Source: Nocardioidaceae bacterium SCSIO 66511
Lineage (GTDB): Bacteria; Actinomycetota; Actinomycetes; Propionibacteriales; Nocardioidaceae
Reading direction: 5' to 3'
Assembly (NCBI GenBank): GCA_023100825.1
Contig: CP095846.1
Span: 3,410,001-3,474,000 of the forward strand
Length of the DNA stretch: 64,000 nt
The notes under the pieces were generated by a model, which had not been told where the DNA came from, made no database searches, and saw nothing but the letters and a program-made list of their open reading frames with translations. Each line of letters starts with the position of its first letter. The stretch's first letter is position 1. Position numbers and translations under genes: made by a program. This document shows positions 26,692-35,375 of this stretch, one piece after another.

Positions 26692-27215
26692 CGCTCTGCC
26701 CCACGTTCGCGCATGCCGAACAGGCTGGCAGTCATGTTGACGTGGATCGTGCCGACGGTACGCGGCGGCTCCGCGGCCGCGTGCAGCTTCGTGGATGCCT
26801 CCTCGACCAGGTCGAAGACCTCCTGCCACACCTCGGGGCGTACCCACAGCTCCGCATCGGTGCTGCTGCGCCGCTCGATCTCCGGGTCGCGGTACGCGGC
26901 GCGCCGGACCAGTTCGCGCGCCATTGCCTGTACATACATCAGGTAGTCCTGATCGTGCGCCGACCGCGGCAGCAACTCGGCGTCCCACGGATGGCGGTAC
27001 CGCTTGGCGACGCCACCACGAATTCGCTCCTCACTGTCGATGACCAGGAACCCTCCTGCGGCGAGCGCGCGAAGGTGGTACGACGCGTTGGCCTGGGTGG
27101 TGTCGAGTTCCTCTGCGATTTCGGTGGCGCTCATTGCAGACGCGGTGAGCAGGGACAGGATCTGCAGGCGCAGGGGGTGCGCGAGTGCACGGAGCGAACT
27201 GACCTCAAAAGACAC
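26688..27215 (-). CDS. ArsR-type winged-helix regulator
   Basis: 175-aa protein with an N-terminal winged helix (about 5-85; ALAHPLRLQILSLL, TEIAEELDTTQANASYHLRAL) and a longer C-terminal helical region. No metal-site cysteines are seen, so an organic ligand is more likely. The GTG at 27215 is chosen because a promoter fits exactly: -35 TTGACG, 17-bp spacer, -10 AAAACT, then 7 nt to GTG, giving a leaderless mRNA. It heads the operon with the MFS gene and probably controls it. Confidence 0.82.
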   Translation of the reverse strand: MSFEVSSLRALAHPLRLQILSLLTASAMSATEIAEELDTTQANASYHLRALAAGGFLVIDSEERIRGGVAKRYRHPWDAELLPRSAHDQDYLMYVQAMARELVRRAAYRDPEIERRSSTDAELWVRPEVWQEVFDLVEEASTKLHAAAEPPRTVGTIHVNMTASLFGMRERGAER

Positions 27216-27222
27216 GTTTGAC

Positions 27223-27251
27223 AGTTTTGCGTCTGCCCGCTCAACCGTCAA
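27223..27251 (-). promoter_or_regulatory. Leaderless promoter of the ArsR-type/MFS operon
   Basis: On the minus strand TTGACG (27246-27251) and AAAACT (27223-27228) are separated by 17 bp, and the GTG start begins 7 nt further on. TTGAC and GTCAA also form an inverted pair around the promoter, a possible operator for the regulator itself. Confidence 0.6.
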
Positions 27252-27403
27252 GCAGTTATTTGATGGTGGCTCGCCGTGGCCCGTACGGCGGCGACGGCCC
27301 CCGATCGCTAGGATGAACGATGAGGTTCGATCGCAGTTTCGAACCGACCGCTGCCGTACGTCGGGGCCGGCACAACCGGTTCCCGCGAAAGGACTCGTCG
27401 CCG

Positions 27404-28012
27404 ATGTCGTACCCGCCGCCGGGTGACCCGAACCAGCCACCGCAGTACCCGTCCGGTCAGCCGCCGCAGTACCCCGCGAACCAGCCGCCGCAGTACCAGT
27501 CGCAGCCCTACGGCACGCCGTACCCGACCGATGCGAGCAGCGGCTACGGCTACGGCGGCTACACGCCGCATATGGAGCGGCCCGGCACGGTCACCGCGGC
27601 CTGCGTCATCACCTTCGTGATGTCGGGCATCGGCTTCGCGCTCTCCGCGCTGATGGTCGTGTTCTTCGGCCCGATGTGGTCGAGCGTCGAGGACGACCCC
27701 GCTACGTACAACCTCACCCAGAGCGAGATCGACGACTACAGCGATGCCCACGGCGCGATCGCCGGCGTCTTCGGCGTCCTGATGGTGCTCGCCGTCGTCG
27801 CGATCGTGCTGGCCGTCTTTGTCATGCGCGGCTCGAACGCCGCGCGGATCACGCTGGTCGTCATCGGCAGCGTCACCGGACTCGCCGTCATCATCACGAT
27901 CTTCGGCATCGTCTGGACGCTCGCGATCGTCGCCACCATCATCTGCCTGTTCGTCGGCGGCTCCAACGACTGGTTCCGCTATCGCAGCGAGCAGCGGCGC
28001 CAGGGCGTCTAG
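27404..28012 (+). CDS. Pro/Gln/Tyr-rich membrane protein
   Basis: 202-aa protein with a cytoplasmic low-complexity start made of repeated PPQYP units (about 8-35), then about three or four TM segments and a basic C-terminus. It resembles DUF4190/DUF4064-like proteins with Pro-rich N-termini, of unknown function. ATG 27404 follows GAAAGGA; TAGGAT at 27309-27314 is a likely -10, leaving an 80-90 nt leader. It converges on the next gene with only 4 bp between stops. Confidence 0.68.
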   Translation: MSYPPPGDPNQPPQYPSGQPPQYPANQPPQYQSQPYGTPYPTDASSGYGYGGYTPHMERPGTVTAACVITFVMSGIGFALSALMVVFFGPMWSSVEDDPATYNLTQSEIDDYSDAHGAIAGVFGVLMVLAVVAIVLAVFVMRGSNAARITLVVIGSVTGLAVIITIFGIVWTLAIVATIICLFVGGSNDWFRYRSEQRRQGV

Positions 28013-28016
28013 GCAG

Positions 28017-28769
28017 TCAGGCCGGCCGACGCCGCTCGCGCCACCAGCGGAGCAGCACCGGCGCCAGCAGTATCGCGGCGAGGTCGAACCACCCGTAGCC
28101 ACCCGCCGCGCCGGACGGCGGGTTGCCGATGGCGACGATGCCCGTCGGGTCATACGGCTGCCACTCCCACGTGCCGAGCGCCGTACCCACGATCTCGAGG
28201 TACGAGACGACCACGAACGCCCCGACGTACAGCGGCCGCGACGGCCCCCACAGGAGGAACGCGACAAGGCACGCGTACCAGAAGGCGCCGAGTGCGTCGA
28301 CCCGTTCGGGGCCGATAAGCCCCCACAGTGCCCACGCGCCTCCGGCCGCGATCACCACGGCCATGCAGAGCCGAAGGTGTGCGCGCAGCCAGGCGGAGCG
28401 ACCGATCGCGAGCGCGGCGAGATAGACCAGCCCGTGCCCCGGCGGTACGTACGCCGGCACGTTGTCGAAGCGATAGACGTACACCTCGAGCAGCGGGGAG
28501 AAGGTGTACTCGATCACCGATGCGAAGCAGACGACGATCGCCGTCTGCACCCGTACCAGCGACGACTCACGCATCAGCGCGCCTACGAGTAGGCCCCACG
28601 TCAACACGCCGAGCAGGCGCTGAGTCCACAGCGAGCCGTCCGAGTCGAGCACCAGGACGACGGTGATCCAACCCATCACGATCGGCGCGAGCACAGGACC
28701 GACCTGGCGCTCGGCGGCGGTGCGGATCGTGGTGGCGGTCTGAGTCGTCACGCGCCCATCTTGACCCAT
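28017..28769 (-). CDS. Hypothetical integral membrane protein
   Basis: 250-aa protein with about eight hydrophobic segments. Conserved-looking loops contain YTFSPLLEVYVYRFDNVPAYVPPGHG and a C-terminal GTWEWQPYDPTGI. I do not recognise the family. Start is ATG 28769 or GTG 28751; neither has a strong ribosome site. Divergent from the CBS gene with about 70 bp between. Confidence 0.6.
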   Translation of the reverse strand: MGQDGRVTTQTATTIRTAAERQVGPVLAPIVMGWITVVLVLDSDGSLWTQRLLGVLTWGLLVGALMRESSLVRVQTAIVVCFASVIEYTFSPLLEVYVYRFDNVPAYVPPGHGLVYLAALAIGRSAWLRAHLRLCMAVVIAAGGAWALWGLIGPERVDALGAFWYACLVAFLLWGPSRPLYVGAFVVVSYLEIVGTALGTWEWQPYDPTGIVAIGNPPSGAAGGYGWFDLAAILLAPVLLRWWRERRRPA

Positions 28770-28838
28770 GACCGCATTGGTGGCCGAATCCGAGCGGTCG
28801 AAGGTACGCTCACCCCACCAGCCGATTTGGAGGCCACC

Positions 28839-29273
28839 ATGCGAGTGAGCGATGTGATTGCGTCCAAGGGCAGCGACGCAGTACTGACGATTTCTCCCGA
28901 GGCATCGATATCGGATCTGCTCGACCGGCTGGCCGAGCACAACATCGGCGCGCTCGTGGTCAGCAGCGACGGCACCACGATCGCCGGCATCGTCTCCGAG
29001 CGCGATATCGTCCGCAAGCTACGCGGCGTCGACGATCCGAGCTCGTTGACCGTCGGGTCGATCATGACCAGCGAGGTCATCACCTGCGCACCGGACGATG
29101 CGGTGACAGACCTGATGAGACTGATGACCGAGCACAGGTTCCGGCACGTACCGGTGCTGGACGACGACGATCAGCTCGCCGGAGTCGTCAGCATCGGCGA
29201 CGCGGTGAAGTTCCGGATGGCGCAGCTCGAGTTCGAGCGCGACCAGCTCAATCAGTACGTTGCGGGGGGCTGA
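28839..29273 (+). CDS. CBS domain-pair protein
   Basis: 144-aa protein made of two CBS motifs (about 1-65 and 72-135), with GIVSERDIVRKL and GVVSIGDAVKF closing each. Stand-alone CBS pairs of this type resemble hypoxic response protein 1 and bind adenine nucleotides in several cases; ligand unknown here. ATG follows TTGGAGG at 28826-28832. TACGCT at 28805-28810 is a good -10. Confidence 0.85.
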   Translation: MRVSDVIASKGSDAVLTISPEASISDLLDRLAEHNIGALVVSSDGTTIAGIVSERDIVRKLRGVDDPSSLTVGSIMTSEVITCAPDDAVTDLMRLMTEHRFRHVPVLDDDDQLAGVVSIGDAVKFRMAQLEFERDQLNQYVAGG

Positions 29274-29489
29274 TCAGTCCCAGCCGCGGACATCCCAACC
29301 TCGGACGTCCCAACCTTTGACGTCCCAGCCGGTCTTCGCATCCCAGCCTTTGACGTCCCAGCCTGTCCTGGCTTCTGACGTCGGCTCGGAATCCCAACCG
29401 TTCGCAGCCTGAGCAGAGGGCGTCCCGAGCGCCACAAAAGAGACGATGATCGCCGCTGCTCCGAGACCACGGCCAAGGGTCTTCTTCAT
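29274..29489 (-). CDS. Secreted Gly-Trp-Asp repeat peptide (71 aa)
   Basis: 71-aa protein starting MKKTLGRGLG, with a Sec signal peptide ending in PSAQA at residue 28. The 43-aa mature part holds seven GWD triplets; the last six come in units of five or six residues such as GWDVK and GWDVR and run to the final residue. There is no cysteine. I know of no family with this pattern. Stops of this gene and the CBS gene are adjacent. It could be a structural, surface-binding or post-translationally modified peptide; none of these is shown. Confidence 0.72.
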   Translation of the reverse strand: MKKTLGRGLGAAAIIVSFVALGTPSAQAANGWDSEPTSEARTGWDVKGWDAKTGWDVKGWDVRGWDVRGWD

Positions 29490-29641
29490 GCTTCTCACCA
29501 CACAGATCCCTGTTGAGTCCCCCGAACGACGCACTCGCGCCGAAGCCAGTCTCTCAGGGCAGACGGCCCATTAGCAAGAGACTTCGACTCACTGCGTTCC
29601 GTGACCGTCACGCAATGTGATCGACTCGTAAAGGTGGGCGC

Positions 29642-29719
29642 ATGAACGAGGATGGCCCGCACCAGATTGTCCGCTTCCTCGAGGCCGAGGGGGTCGGCGA
29701 CCTCGAAGAACCGCTGTAG
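29642..29719 (+). CDS. Possible 25-aa peptide
   Basis: ATG at 29642 is preceded by AAAGGTGGGCGC, a fair ribosome site, and opens 25 codons ending in DLEEPL. It lies in the 414-bp gap between the GWD gene and the GDSL gene, directly before dispersed repeat A. No homology is recognised and chance is quite possible. Confidence 0.2.
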   Translation: MNEDGPHQIVRFLEAEGVGDLEEPL

Positions 29720-29733
29720 CGGCCACGGTGGTC

Positions 29734-29803
29734 GTTTACCAAGCAAACATGGTGAAACTCTGCTTTGCATTGCAGGTACGCCGAGCAAAGTGGGAGGTTG
29801 CCG
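29734..29803 (+). repeat. Dispersed repeat, copy A
   Basis: This 70-bp stretch resembles 44572-44642 over its whole length, with ACATGGTGAAACTC (29747-29760) identical and GCAGGTACGCCG shared. A small stem CTTTGC (29763-29768) / GCAAAG (29785-29790) is at the same place as the stem in copy B. The gap 29490-29903 otherwise shows no convincing gene. Confidence 0.75.
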
Positions 29804-29903
29804 AGCCCGCCGGTACGCACGGGGCCGCCGTGACAGAAGGTTCCCGCCTCGTGGCTGGCTGTTGCCGCCAAGATACGGATGCCACCGACTGAAATCCCAG
29901 GGA

Positions 29904-30677
29904 CTACGGCCGCACGAAAGGCGTGAGCTCGGGGCGTTTGGCCGTACGGCCGTCTCCCGTTGACTGCCCGCGCAACCGGCGTCCGACCCACGGCGCGACG
30001 TACTCCCACCACCAAGCGGCCTGGGACTGCAGAGTTCGCCGCGGGCTGCCGCCGTCCGGTGGCGCCAGAGCATCGACGCCAGTCGTGCACCCGAAGATCG
30101 CGGCAGCCGCGTGCGCGAGTCTTTCGTGTCCGAGAGGTGACAGGTGGAGCCTGTCCTCCGCCCACGCGCGTGAGTCCTCGAAGACCGTGCCGGTGGTATC
30201 GGTGACCTGCTCGATCCCATGGTGCCGGGCGAGGTCGCGGTAGATCGTGTTGAGCCGAAGCCGACGCGTGTTGAGCAGGCGGCCCGCCGGCGAGATTCCT
30301 CTGATGTCGGGAATCGGCACGACGACCAGCCGTGCGCCGCGGGCTGTGAACGGTGCGACGATCTCGACCAGCGTTGCGGCCAACGCGTCGAGATCGAGGC
30401 GGGGGCGCAGGATGTCGTTCATACCCGCGGTCAGCGTGACCAGCTGCGGCTCCATCGCGAGGGCCTCGCTGACCTGCGTGTCGCGTACCTCTGCAGCCTT
30501 GTATCCGCGCACGGCGAGGTTGGCGTACTCGATCGGTCGGTCGGGCCTGTGCGCCTCGACGAGCAGCTCGGCGAGGCGATCCGTCCAGCCGCGCAGGGTA
30601 CCGTCCGGCCAGGGCTCGTCTCCGACACCCTCGGACAGGCTGTCACCGATCGCGACGTAACGCAGGGGCTCGCTCAC
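29904..30677 (-). CDS. SGNH/GDSL-family hydrolase
   Basis: 257-aa lipase/esterase with block I VAIGDSLSEGVGDEPW (about 7-22), block III-type GMNDILRP (about 85-92) and the C-terminal catalytic pair in DRLHLSPLGHERLA. No signal peptide, so cytoplasmic. GTG 30677 overlaps the DinB stop (GTGA), placing both in one operon; longer readings into the DinB gene are rejected. Confidence 0.88.
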   Translation of the reverse strand: MSEPLRYVAIGDSLSEGVGDEPWPDGTLRGWTDRLAELLVEAHRPDRPIEYANLAVRGYKAAEVRDTQVSEALAMEPQLVTLTAGMNDILRPRLDLDALAATLVEIVAPFTARGARLVVVPIPDIRGISPAGRLLNTRRLRLNTIYRDLARHHGIEQVTDTTGTVFEDSRAWAEDRLHLSPLGHERLAHAAAAIFGCTTGVDALAPPDGGSPRRTLQSQAAWWWEYVAPWVGRRLRGQSTGDGRTAKRPELTPFVRP

Positions 30678-31228
30678 TGCCCCCTGCGCCCGTCGATCGC
30701 CTCGCGCAGTAGATCGGCATGACCACAATGCCGGGCGTACTCCTCGACCATGTGCAGCAGGATGTCGCGTACCGGCGTCGGAGCGCCGTCGACGTCGACC
30801 TCGCGCGGCATATCGTCGTCGCCGGCGGAGTCGAGCCATTTGTCGGCCGCGGCAACCTGCTCGCGCCATGTCGCCCAGGCGGCTTCGACCACAGCCGGAT
30901 CGGCCACCGCACCGGTGAACGCCAGATCGCTGTTCTCCGGCGGGTTGTAGAGCTTCGCGTCGGCTTGATGCCCACCCAGGATGCGATGGAACCAGCTGTG
31001 CTCGACCCGAGCGAGGTGTCGCACCAAACCCAACAGAGACATCGTCGACGGCGGAACCGAGCGTCGAGCGAGCTGCTCCGCGTCGAGGCCGTCGCATTTC
31101 ATCTCGAACGTACGACGGTAGTTGCGGAGGTAGAGCACAAGGTTCTCGGTCTCGCTGGCGGGCGAGTCCTCGACTCTCGGGTCGTGCTCGGGATCCACCC
31201 ACATATCCGGGAACTTGCGCTCTGTCAT
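30674..31228 (-). CDS. DinB/DUF664 family protein
   Basis: 184-aa four-helix-bundle protein of the DinB superfamily, with LLGLVRHLARVEHSWFHRIL (about 66-85) and a C-terminal HMVEEYARHCGHADLLRE; the three spaced histidines are the usual metal ligands. Relatives include mycothiol-dependent enzymes, but activity is unknown here. Coupled to the GDSL gene. Confidence 0.85.
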   Translation of the reverse strand: MTERKFPDMWVDPEHDPRVEDSPASETENLVLYLRNYRRTFEMKCDGLDAEQLARRSVPPSTMSLLGLVRHLARVEHSWFHRILGGHQADAKLYNPPENSDLAFTGAVADPAVVEAAWATWREQVAAADKWLDSAGDDDMPREVDVDGAPTPVRDILLHMVEEYARHCGHADLLREAIDGRRGQ

Positions 31229-31238
31229 GGCGGCGAGC

Positions 31239-32048
31239 CTAGTGCGAAACCACTTCGTGTCGGCGACCAGGATCGGGTACGAGGAGCCGGTCCCCTAGTC
31301 CCGCGTCGGCGAACGCGGCGCGGAGGTCAGCCGGACTCTCAGTGAAATGCGCCCAGCCCTCGGTGTGTACGCCGACCACCGTCGAAGCGCCGAGCCGTCG
31401 TGCCGCCTTCGCCGCCGCCTCGGAGCTGAGAGTCAGGTCGGCGCCGTCGAGCAGCGGTGTGCTGACCTTCCCGGCGAATATCACCGCCACGTCGACCGGA
31501 GCAAACCTGTCGGCGATCTCGTCGACGAGTTCCAGTGCCGCGTTGTCGCCCGATACGTACACGGTCGGCAGACCCGCCGCCTCGAGCACGAATCCAGTCA
31601 CCGTTCCCGTCATGGTCTCGCAGCCCGGCGGCCCATGGCGTGCGGGCACGCCGGTCACCTTGACCGCCCGTCCGTCGGAACCGGCCACCTCGGCAGTACG
31701 CCAGGTCACGAGGCCGTGCACCTTGTGCGGCAGCACGTCGTTCGACGCGGTGAGCCGCGCCGCGGCCTCGGGCGTCGTGAGTACGAGGGGCACGTGCCCA
31801 AGCAGCGCGCGGCCAGCGTCGTCGAGGTTGTCGGCATGCTCGTCGTGCGACAGCAGCACCGCATCGAGGTGTCCGAGACGATCGGTGCTGACCGCCGGCG
31901 GCGTCAGCTTCACCAGAGTCGATGCGCCTTCGCGACGGTACTCGCCCGGTTCGTCGAAGGTCGGGTCGGTCAGCAACCGCACTCCCTCGAGGTCGATCAG
32001 CAGTGTTGGTCCACCGACGTGGATCACGGACAGGTCGTTTCGAGTCAT
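31239..32048 (-). CDS. MBL-fold metallohydrolase
   Basis: 269-aa metallo-beta-lactamase-fold protein. The metal motif reads SHDEHADNLD (about 76-85), a known variant of HxHxDH, with further ligands likely at H (VPARHGPPG) and D (YVSGDNA). Similar to UlaG-like or other small hydrolases; substrate unknown. Lies 10 bp upstream of the DinB gene and probably starts that operon. Divergent from the GlxA-like regulator. Confidence 0.82.
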   Translation of the reverse strand: MTRNDLSVIHVGGPTLLIDLEGVRLLTDPTFDEPGEYRREGASTLVKLTPPAVSTDRLGHLDAVLLSHDEHADNLDDAGRALLGHVPLVLTTPEAAARLTASNDVLPHKVHGLVTWRTAEVAGSDGRAVKVTGVPARHGPPGCETMTGTVTGFVLEAAGLPTVYVSGDNAALELVDEIADRFAPVDVAVIFAGKVSTPLLDGADLTLSSEAAAKAARRLGASTVVGVHTEGWAHFTESPADLRAAFADAGLGDRLLVPDPGRRHEVVSH

Positions 32049-32118
32049 GGATCCAGGGTGGTCGGTCGCATTGCTTCGTACCAGTGACCCGTAGAGCGAT
32101 GATCGCTAAGATCGGCTC

Positions 32119-33081
32119 ATGTCGGATTCGGTTGCCGTGCTCGCCTTCCCCGGCATCAGCCCGTTCCACCTTGCCGTACCCAGCCTCGTACTCGGCAAGG
32201 AGGCGAACCGCGGGCAGACCCACCGCTACGACGTCACGGTCTGTGCTGAGCAGCCTGGCCCGGTGCCGACCGACGCGGGCTTCGACCTCCAGGTGAGCTC
32301 CGGTCTCGCGGCCGTCGACGCCGCCGACATGGTCGTCGTACCGAGTTGGAACCCCGTCGACCAGCCTTCAGCGAAGCTGCTCGACCGATTGAGGCAGGCT
32401 CATGGGCGCGGGGCACGCTTGGTCGGCTTGTGTCTCGGGGCCTTTCCGATCGCGGCGGCGGGCGTTCTCGACGGGCGCGAGGTGGTGACGCATTGGGCGT
32501 ACACCGGCCGGCTCGCACAGGCGTACCCACAGGTGCGCGTACGCCCCGACGTGCTGTGGTCCGATCACGGCGATGTCGTCACTTCCGCAGGAGTCGCGGC
32601 CGCGCTCGACTGTTGCCTGCACCTCGTACGCCGAGACTTCGGCTCCGAGGTCGCCGCCGGCCTCGCCCGCAACCTGGTGCTCGCCCCGCACCGCAGCGGA
32701 AATCAGGCGCAGTTCATCAGCGCTCCGGTGCCCGCAGACGACGCGGTCGACCCGATCGAGCGCGCGATGGTGTGGGCGCGTCACCGGCTCCAACGGCCGT
32801 TGGATCTCGACACGTGGAGCGCTCACGCGGCAATGTCGCGGAGCACGTTCACCCGCAGGTTCCGTGCGCGTGCGGGTATGAGCCCGGGAGCGTGGCTGTT
32901 ACAGCAGCGCCTCGACCGAGCCCGCCAACTACTGGAAACCACCGACCTGAGCGTCGAGCAGGTGGCGGTCGAGAGCGGCTTCGCAACTGCCGTCTCGCTA
33001 CGCCACCACTTCGGACGCGTACTCGGCACGTCGCCGCGGCTTTACCGCACGGAGTTCCGCGACCCCGCACTCACCGGCTGA
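32119..33081 (+). CDS. GlxA-like AraC-family transcriptional regulator
   Basis: 320-aa regulator with an N-terminal DJ-1/PfpI-like domain (about 1-180, with the nucleophile elbow LVGLCLGAF) and a C-terminal AraC double helix-turn-helix (about 215-315, MSRSTFTRRFRARAGMSPG). TAAGAT at 32107-32112 ends 6 nt before the ATG, so it is probably leaderless. It likely regulates itself or the divergent MBL gene. Confidence 0.9.
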   Translation: MSDSVAVLAFPGISPFHLAVPSLVLGKEANRGQTHRYDVTVCAEQPGPVPTDAGFDLQVSSGLAAVDAADMVVVPSWNPVDQPSAKLLDRLRQAHGRGARLVGLCLGAFPIAAAGVLDGREVVTHWAYTGRLAQAYPQVRVRPDVLWSDHGDVVTSAGVAAALDCCLHLVRRDFGSEVAAGLARNLVLAPHRSGNQAQFISAPVPADDAVDPIERAMVWARHRLQRPLDLDTWSAHAAMSRSTFTRRFRARAGMSPGAWLLQQRLDRARQLLETTDLSVEQVAVESGFATAVSLRHHFGRVLGTSPRLYRTEFRDPALTG

Positions 33082-33096
33082 CCGGCGTACGAAAGC

Positions 33097-33480
33097 TCAG
33101 CTCAGCGCCTTCGACTTGAGCGCATTGAACTCCTGGTCGTCGATGACCCCCGCGTCGAGCAGATCTTTCGCCCGTTTGATCTCGTCGGCGGGCGAGCCTG
33201 CGCCGGCGGAGACAGAACGGATGTACGCGTCGGTGTCGTGCTTCGCGGCGCCCGCTGCGGCGAGGTTGCGCGCCGTCATGTCGCGACCGCGGAAGATGAG
33301 GTACGCCAGCGCGGTCAGCAATGGCAGGACGATGAGGAAGAAGACCCAGACCGCCTTGATCCAACCGTTTGTGGTGTGGTCGCGGAACAGATCGGTGATG
33401 ATCTGGAAGAGCACCACCAAGTACGCCATGAGCAGGAAGAAGGAGATGATGAACCAGAAGAAGTCCCAGAAACTGTCCAT
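33097..33480 (-). CDS. PLDc_N/SHOCT small membrane protein
   Basis: 127-aa protein with two TM helices in its first 65 residues (FWDFFWFIISFFLLMAYLVV; KAVWVFFLIVLPLLTALAYL) and a C-terminal SHOCT motif (RAKDLLDAGVIDDQEFNALKSK). Function unknown. ATG 33480 stands 7 nt after TAACTT (33488-33493), again suggesting a leaderless message; an in-frame start at 33519 is less likely. Confidence 0.82.
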   Translation of the reverse strand: MDSFWDFFWFIISFFLLMAYLVVLFQIITDLFRDHTTNGWIKAVWVFFLIVLPLLTALAYLIFRGRDMTARNLAAAGAAKHDTDAYIRSVSAGAGSPADEIKRAKDLLDAGVIDDQEFNALKSKALS

Positions 33481-33555
33481 ATTGGTGAAGTTAGACGCAC
33501 TTCTGGTATGGGGCCTCACCTGTGGCGGGTGATATCCGCACCGGCGAGGGACCGG

Positions 33556-34542
33556 TCACCACTTCTTCTTGAACGTGATCCTGCGCAGACTCTTCTTGAA
33601 CGTCGGCGCCGTGATGATTCGCTTGCCACTGCTCGTGCCACGCGACAGCGCGGCGTACGCGACCCCGGTGTTTCGGTTCAGCATCTTCTTGAACCACGGT
33701 CCGCCGCTCGCACCCTCGCGAGTCGCACACGGCATGACCGTCATCCACTTACGCTTCGCATCGCGGCGGGCAGAGCCGACGCATTGGTAGGGGAACTTGC
33801 CGTCGTACCGGCCCGCGGCCGGATATCCGATGAACCGAACCCGCTTGTCGCGTGGTTTGGCGCCGTACGCGAGACGGTTGCCGCCGACACGGTCGACGAT
33901 CTGTTTGCCCTTGAAATGTTGGAGCCTGACGACTCCGATGTCGTGCGTCCACTTGCCCTTGTTGTACCACTTGTCGTACGTGAGGAGGCGTTTCGCGTCC
34001 CATCCGCCGTACGGCGAGCCCTTCTTGCCGTAGTACTTCGGATAGAACTCGACGACGTCCTTCCAGTCCTTCGTCTTCGGGTCGACGAGGCAGTGGCCGG
34101 CAGTGACGACGAAGCTCCGCTTCTTCGGGAACGCGCGGTCGCGTACCGCGAAGGCCGAGCATTCGCCGAACGCTCCATCGTTGTAGGTGTAGAGCTTGCC
34201 GACGCTGCGCGGCATCTTCTTACGCGGAACCCTGTTCTGCCACGGCTTGCGTTCGCCGAGCGTTGCGGCGACGTCGGCGAGCGCAGCGTCGCTCGGCGAC
34301 CAAGCGGGCTCCGGCATCGAGCGATCCGCCTCGGCCAGCTGTCGCAGATCGCGCAATCCCTTGGGCGGTTTGGCTAATGGCTTCGAGACCACTGCCTGCG
34401 CGCGAACGTGCGTCGGTCGTACGTCACGAGGTTGCTCGTTGTCGGCGCTGCTCGTCGGCTGACCGAGAGTGAGGCTCGCTGCCACAGCGGTAGCCGTCAA
34501 CATGGCAAGGCGTACGCGCGTCGAACGGTTGGGCAGATGCAT
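33556..34542 (-). CDS. Secreted trypsin-like serine protease
   Basis: 328-aa protein with a signal peptide (about 1-32), a propeptide-like linker to about 110 and a chymotrypsin-fold domain. Catalytic triad: H150 (VTAGHCL), D201 (HDIGVVRL) and S279 (GASGGPW). The closest general type is the V8-like/Glu-specific or actinobacterial extracellular trypsin-like group. A Lys/Arg-rich C-terminus is notable. Probably monocistronic. Confidence 0.88.
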   Translation of the reverse strand: MHLPNRSTRVRLAMLTATAVAASLTLGQPTSSADNEQPRDVRPTHVRAQAVVSKPLAKPPKGLRDLRQLAEADRSMPEPAWSPSDAALADVAATLGERKPWQNRVPRKKMPRSVGKLYTYNDGAFGECSAFAVRDRAFPKKRSFVVTAGHCLVDPKTKDWKDVVEFYPKYYGKKGSPYGGWDAKRLLTYDKWYNKGKWTHDIGVVRLQHFKGKQIVDRVGGNRLAYGAKPRDKRVRFIGYPAAGRYDGKFPYQCVGSARRDAKRKWMTVMPCATREGASGGPWFKKMLNRNTGVAYAALSRGTSSGKRIITAPTFKKSLRRITFKKKW

Positions 34543-34605
34543 GAACAGTGTCCCCTCCGAGGCATCGCTCCCGACGCCGCTCCGCGCCTGAGTATACGTA
34601 CGGAG

Positions 34606-35364
34606 TCAGGACGCGCCGAACGACTCGATCAGCGCCGCCGTGTCGTCCGTGGCGGCCATTGCAGCAATCGTCTCGGCCTCGCGGTCGAGATGCGCGTCGA
34701 GCCCGGCAGCGTCGGCGGACCGGATCAACCAGCGGGCATGGCCGAATGCATGGGACGGACCGGTTGCCAACCTGGCAGCGGTCTCGCCTGCGCGGTTCTC
34801 GAGCACGTCATCGACGACCGCCTCGGTTGCGACTCCGAGGTGTACGGCCTTCTCGGCCGTCAACCGCGGGGAGTTGAGCATCAGATCGACTGCGCGACCG
34901 GTGCCGATTGCCCGCGGAAGCAGCCACGACTGGCCGCAGTCCGGCGTGAGACCGACCGCGGTGTACGCCGTCACGAAGGTGGCTCGCTCGGCCGCTATCA
35001 CCAGATCCGACAGCAGTACGAGCGAGAGGCCCGCACCAGCAGCCGCGCCCTGCACCGCGGCGACGATCGGCTTCTTCAGCGCAACGATGGCCCGAATGGC
35101 TTCATGCGCCGCGTGCGCCAGCTCGGCGACGTACGCGCCCGGGTCGGGTGCAGCGCGCATCGCGGCCAGATCGCCGCCTGCACAGAACATCCGGCCTTCA
35201 GCACGCAGCAGCATCACCCGCGCATCGTCGTCAGCTGCGACCTTCTGCACGACGTCGAGGAGTCGATGAGCAACGTCGAGGTCGAGGGCGTTGCCGTTGT
35301 CGGGACGGTTCAGGGTGACTCGGGCGACACCCTCGTGGACGTCGAGGCGGACAGAGTCGGACAT
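34606..35364 (-). CDS. Enoyl-CoA hydratase/isomerase family protein
   Basis: 252-aa crotonase-fold protein: LNRPDNGNALD (18-28), the oxyanion-hole segment LRAEGRMFCAGGDLAAMR (about 53-70) and AAVQGAAAGAGLSL (about 98-111). The usual catalytic Glu positions are not both evident, so the reaction (hydration, isomerisation or other) is open. Next to a YCII gene 11 bp upstream, possibly co-transcribed. Confidence 0.88.
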   Translation of the reverse strand: MSDSVRLDVHEGVARVTLNRPDNGNALDLDVAHRLLDVVQKVAADDDARVMLLRAEGRMFCAGGDLAAMRAAPDPGAYVAELAHAAHEAIRAIVALKKPIVAAVQGAAAGAGLSLVLLSDLVIAAERATFVTAYTAVGLTPDCGQSWLLPRAIGTGRAVDLMLNSPRLTAEKAVHLGVATEAVVDDVLENRAGETAARLATGPSHAFGHARWLIRSADAAGLDAHLDREAETIAAMAATDDTAALIESFGAS

Positions 35365-35375
35365 GCTTCTCCCTG

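Noticed and set aside
26692..26988. N-terminal extension of the MFS transporter
   Set aside because: The extra 99 residues are a shifted-frame reading of the ArsR-type gene; the natural MFS start overlaps that gene's stop by four bases.
29274..29489. Calling the GWD peptide a known RiPP precursor
   Set aside because: No radical SAM, lanthipeptide or protease gene adjoins it, and a Sec signal peptide is present instead of a usual leader; left as unknown.
29495..30220. Minus-strand frames of over 180 codons across the 29.5-30.2 kb gap
   Set aside because: They run antisense or out of frame through the GDSL gene and repeat A, and no family or start signal supports them.
30678..31202. N-terminal extension of the GDSL hydrolase
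   Set aside because: It reads the DinB gene in another frame; block I lies only seven residues after the GTG at 30677.
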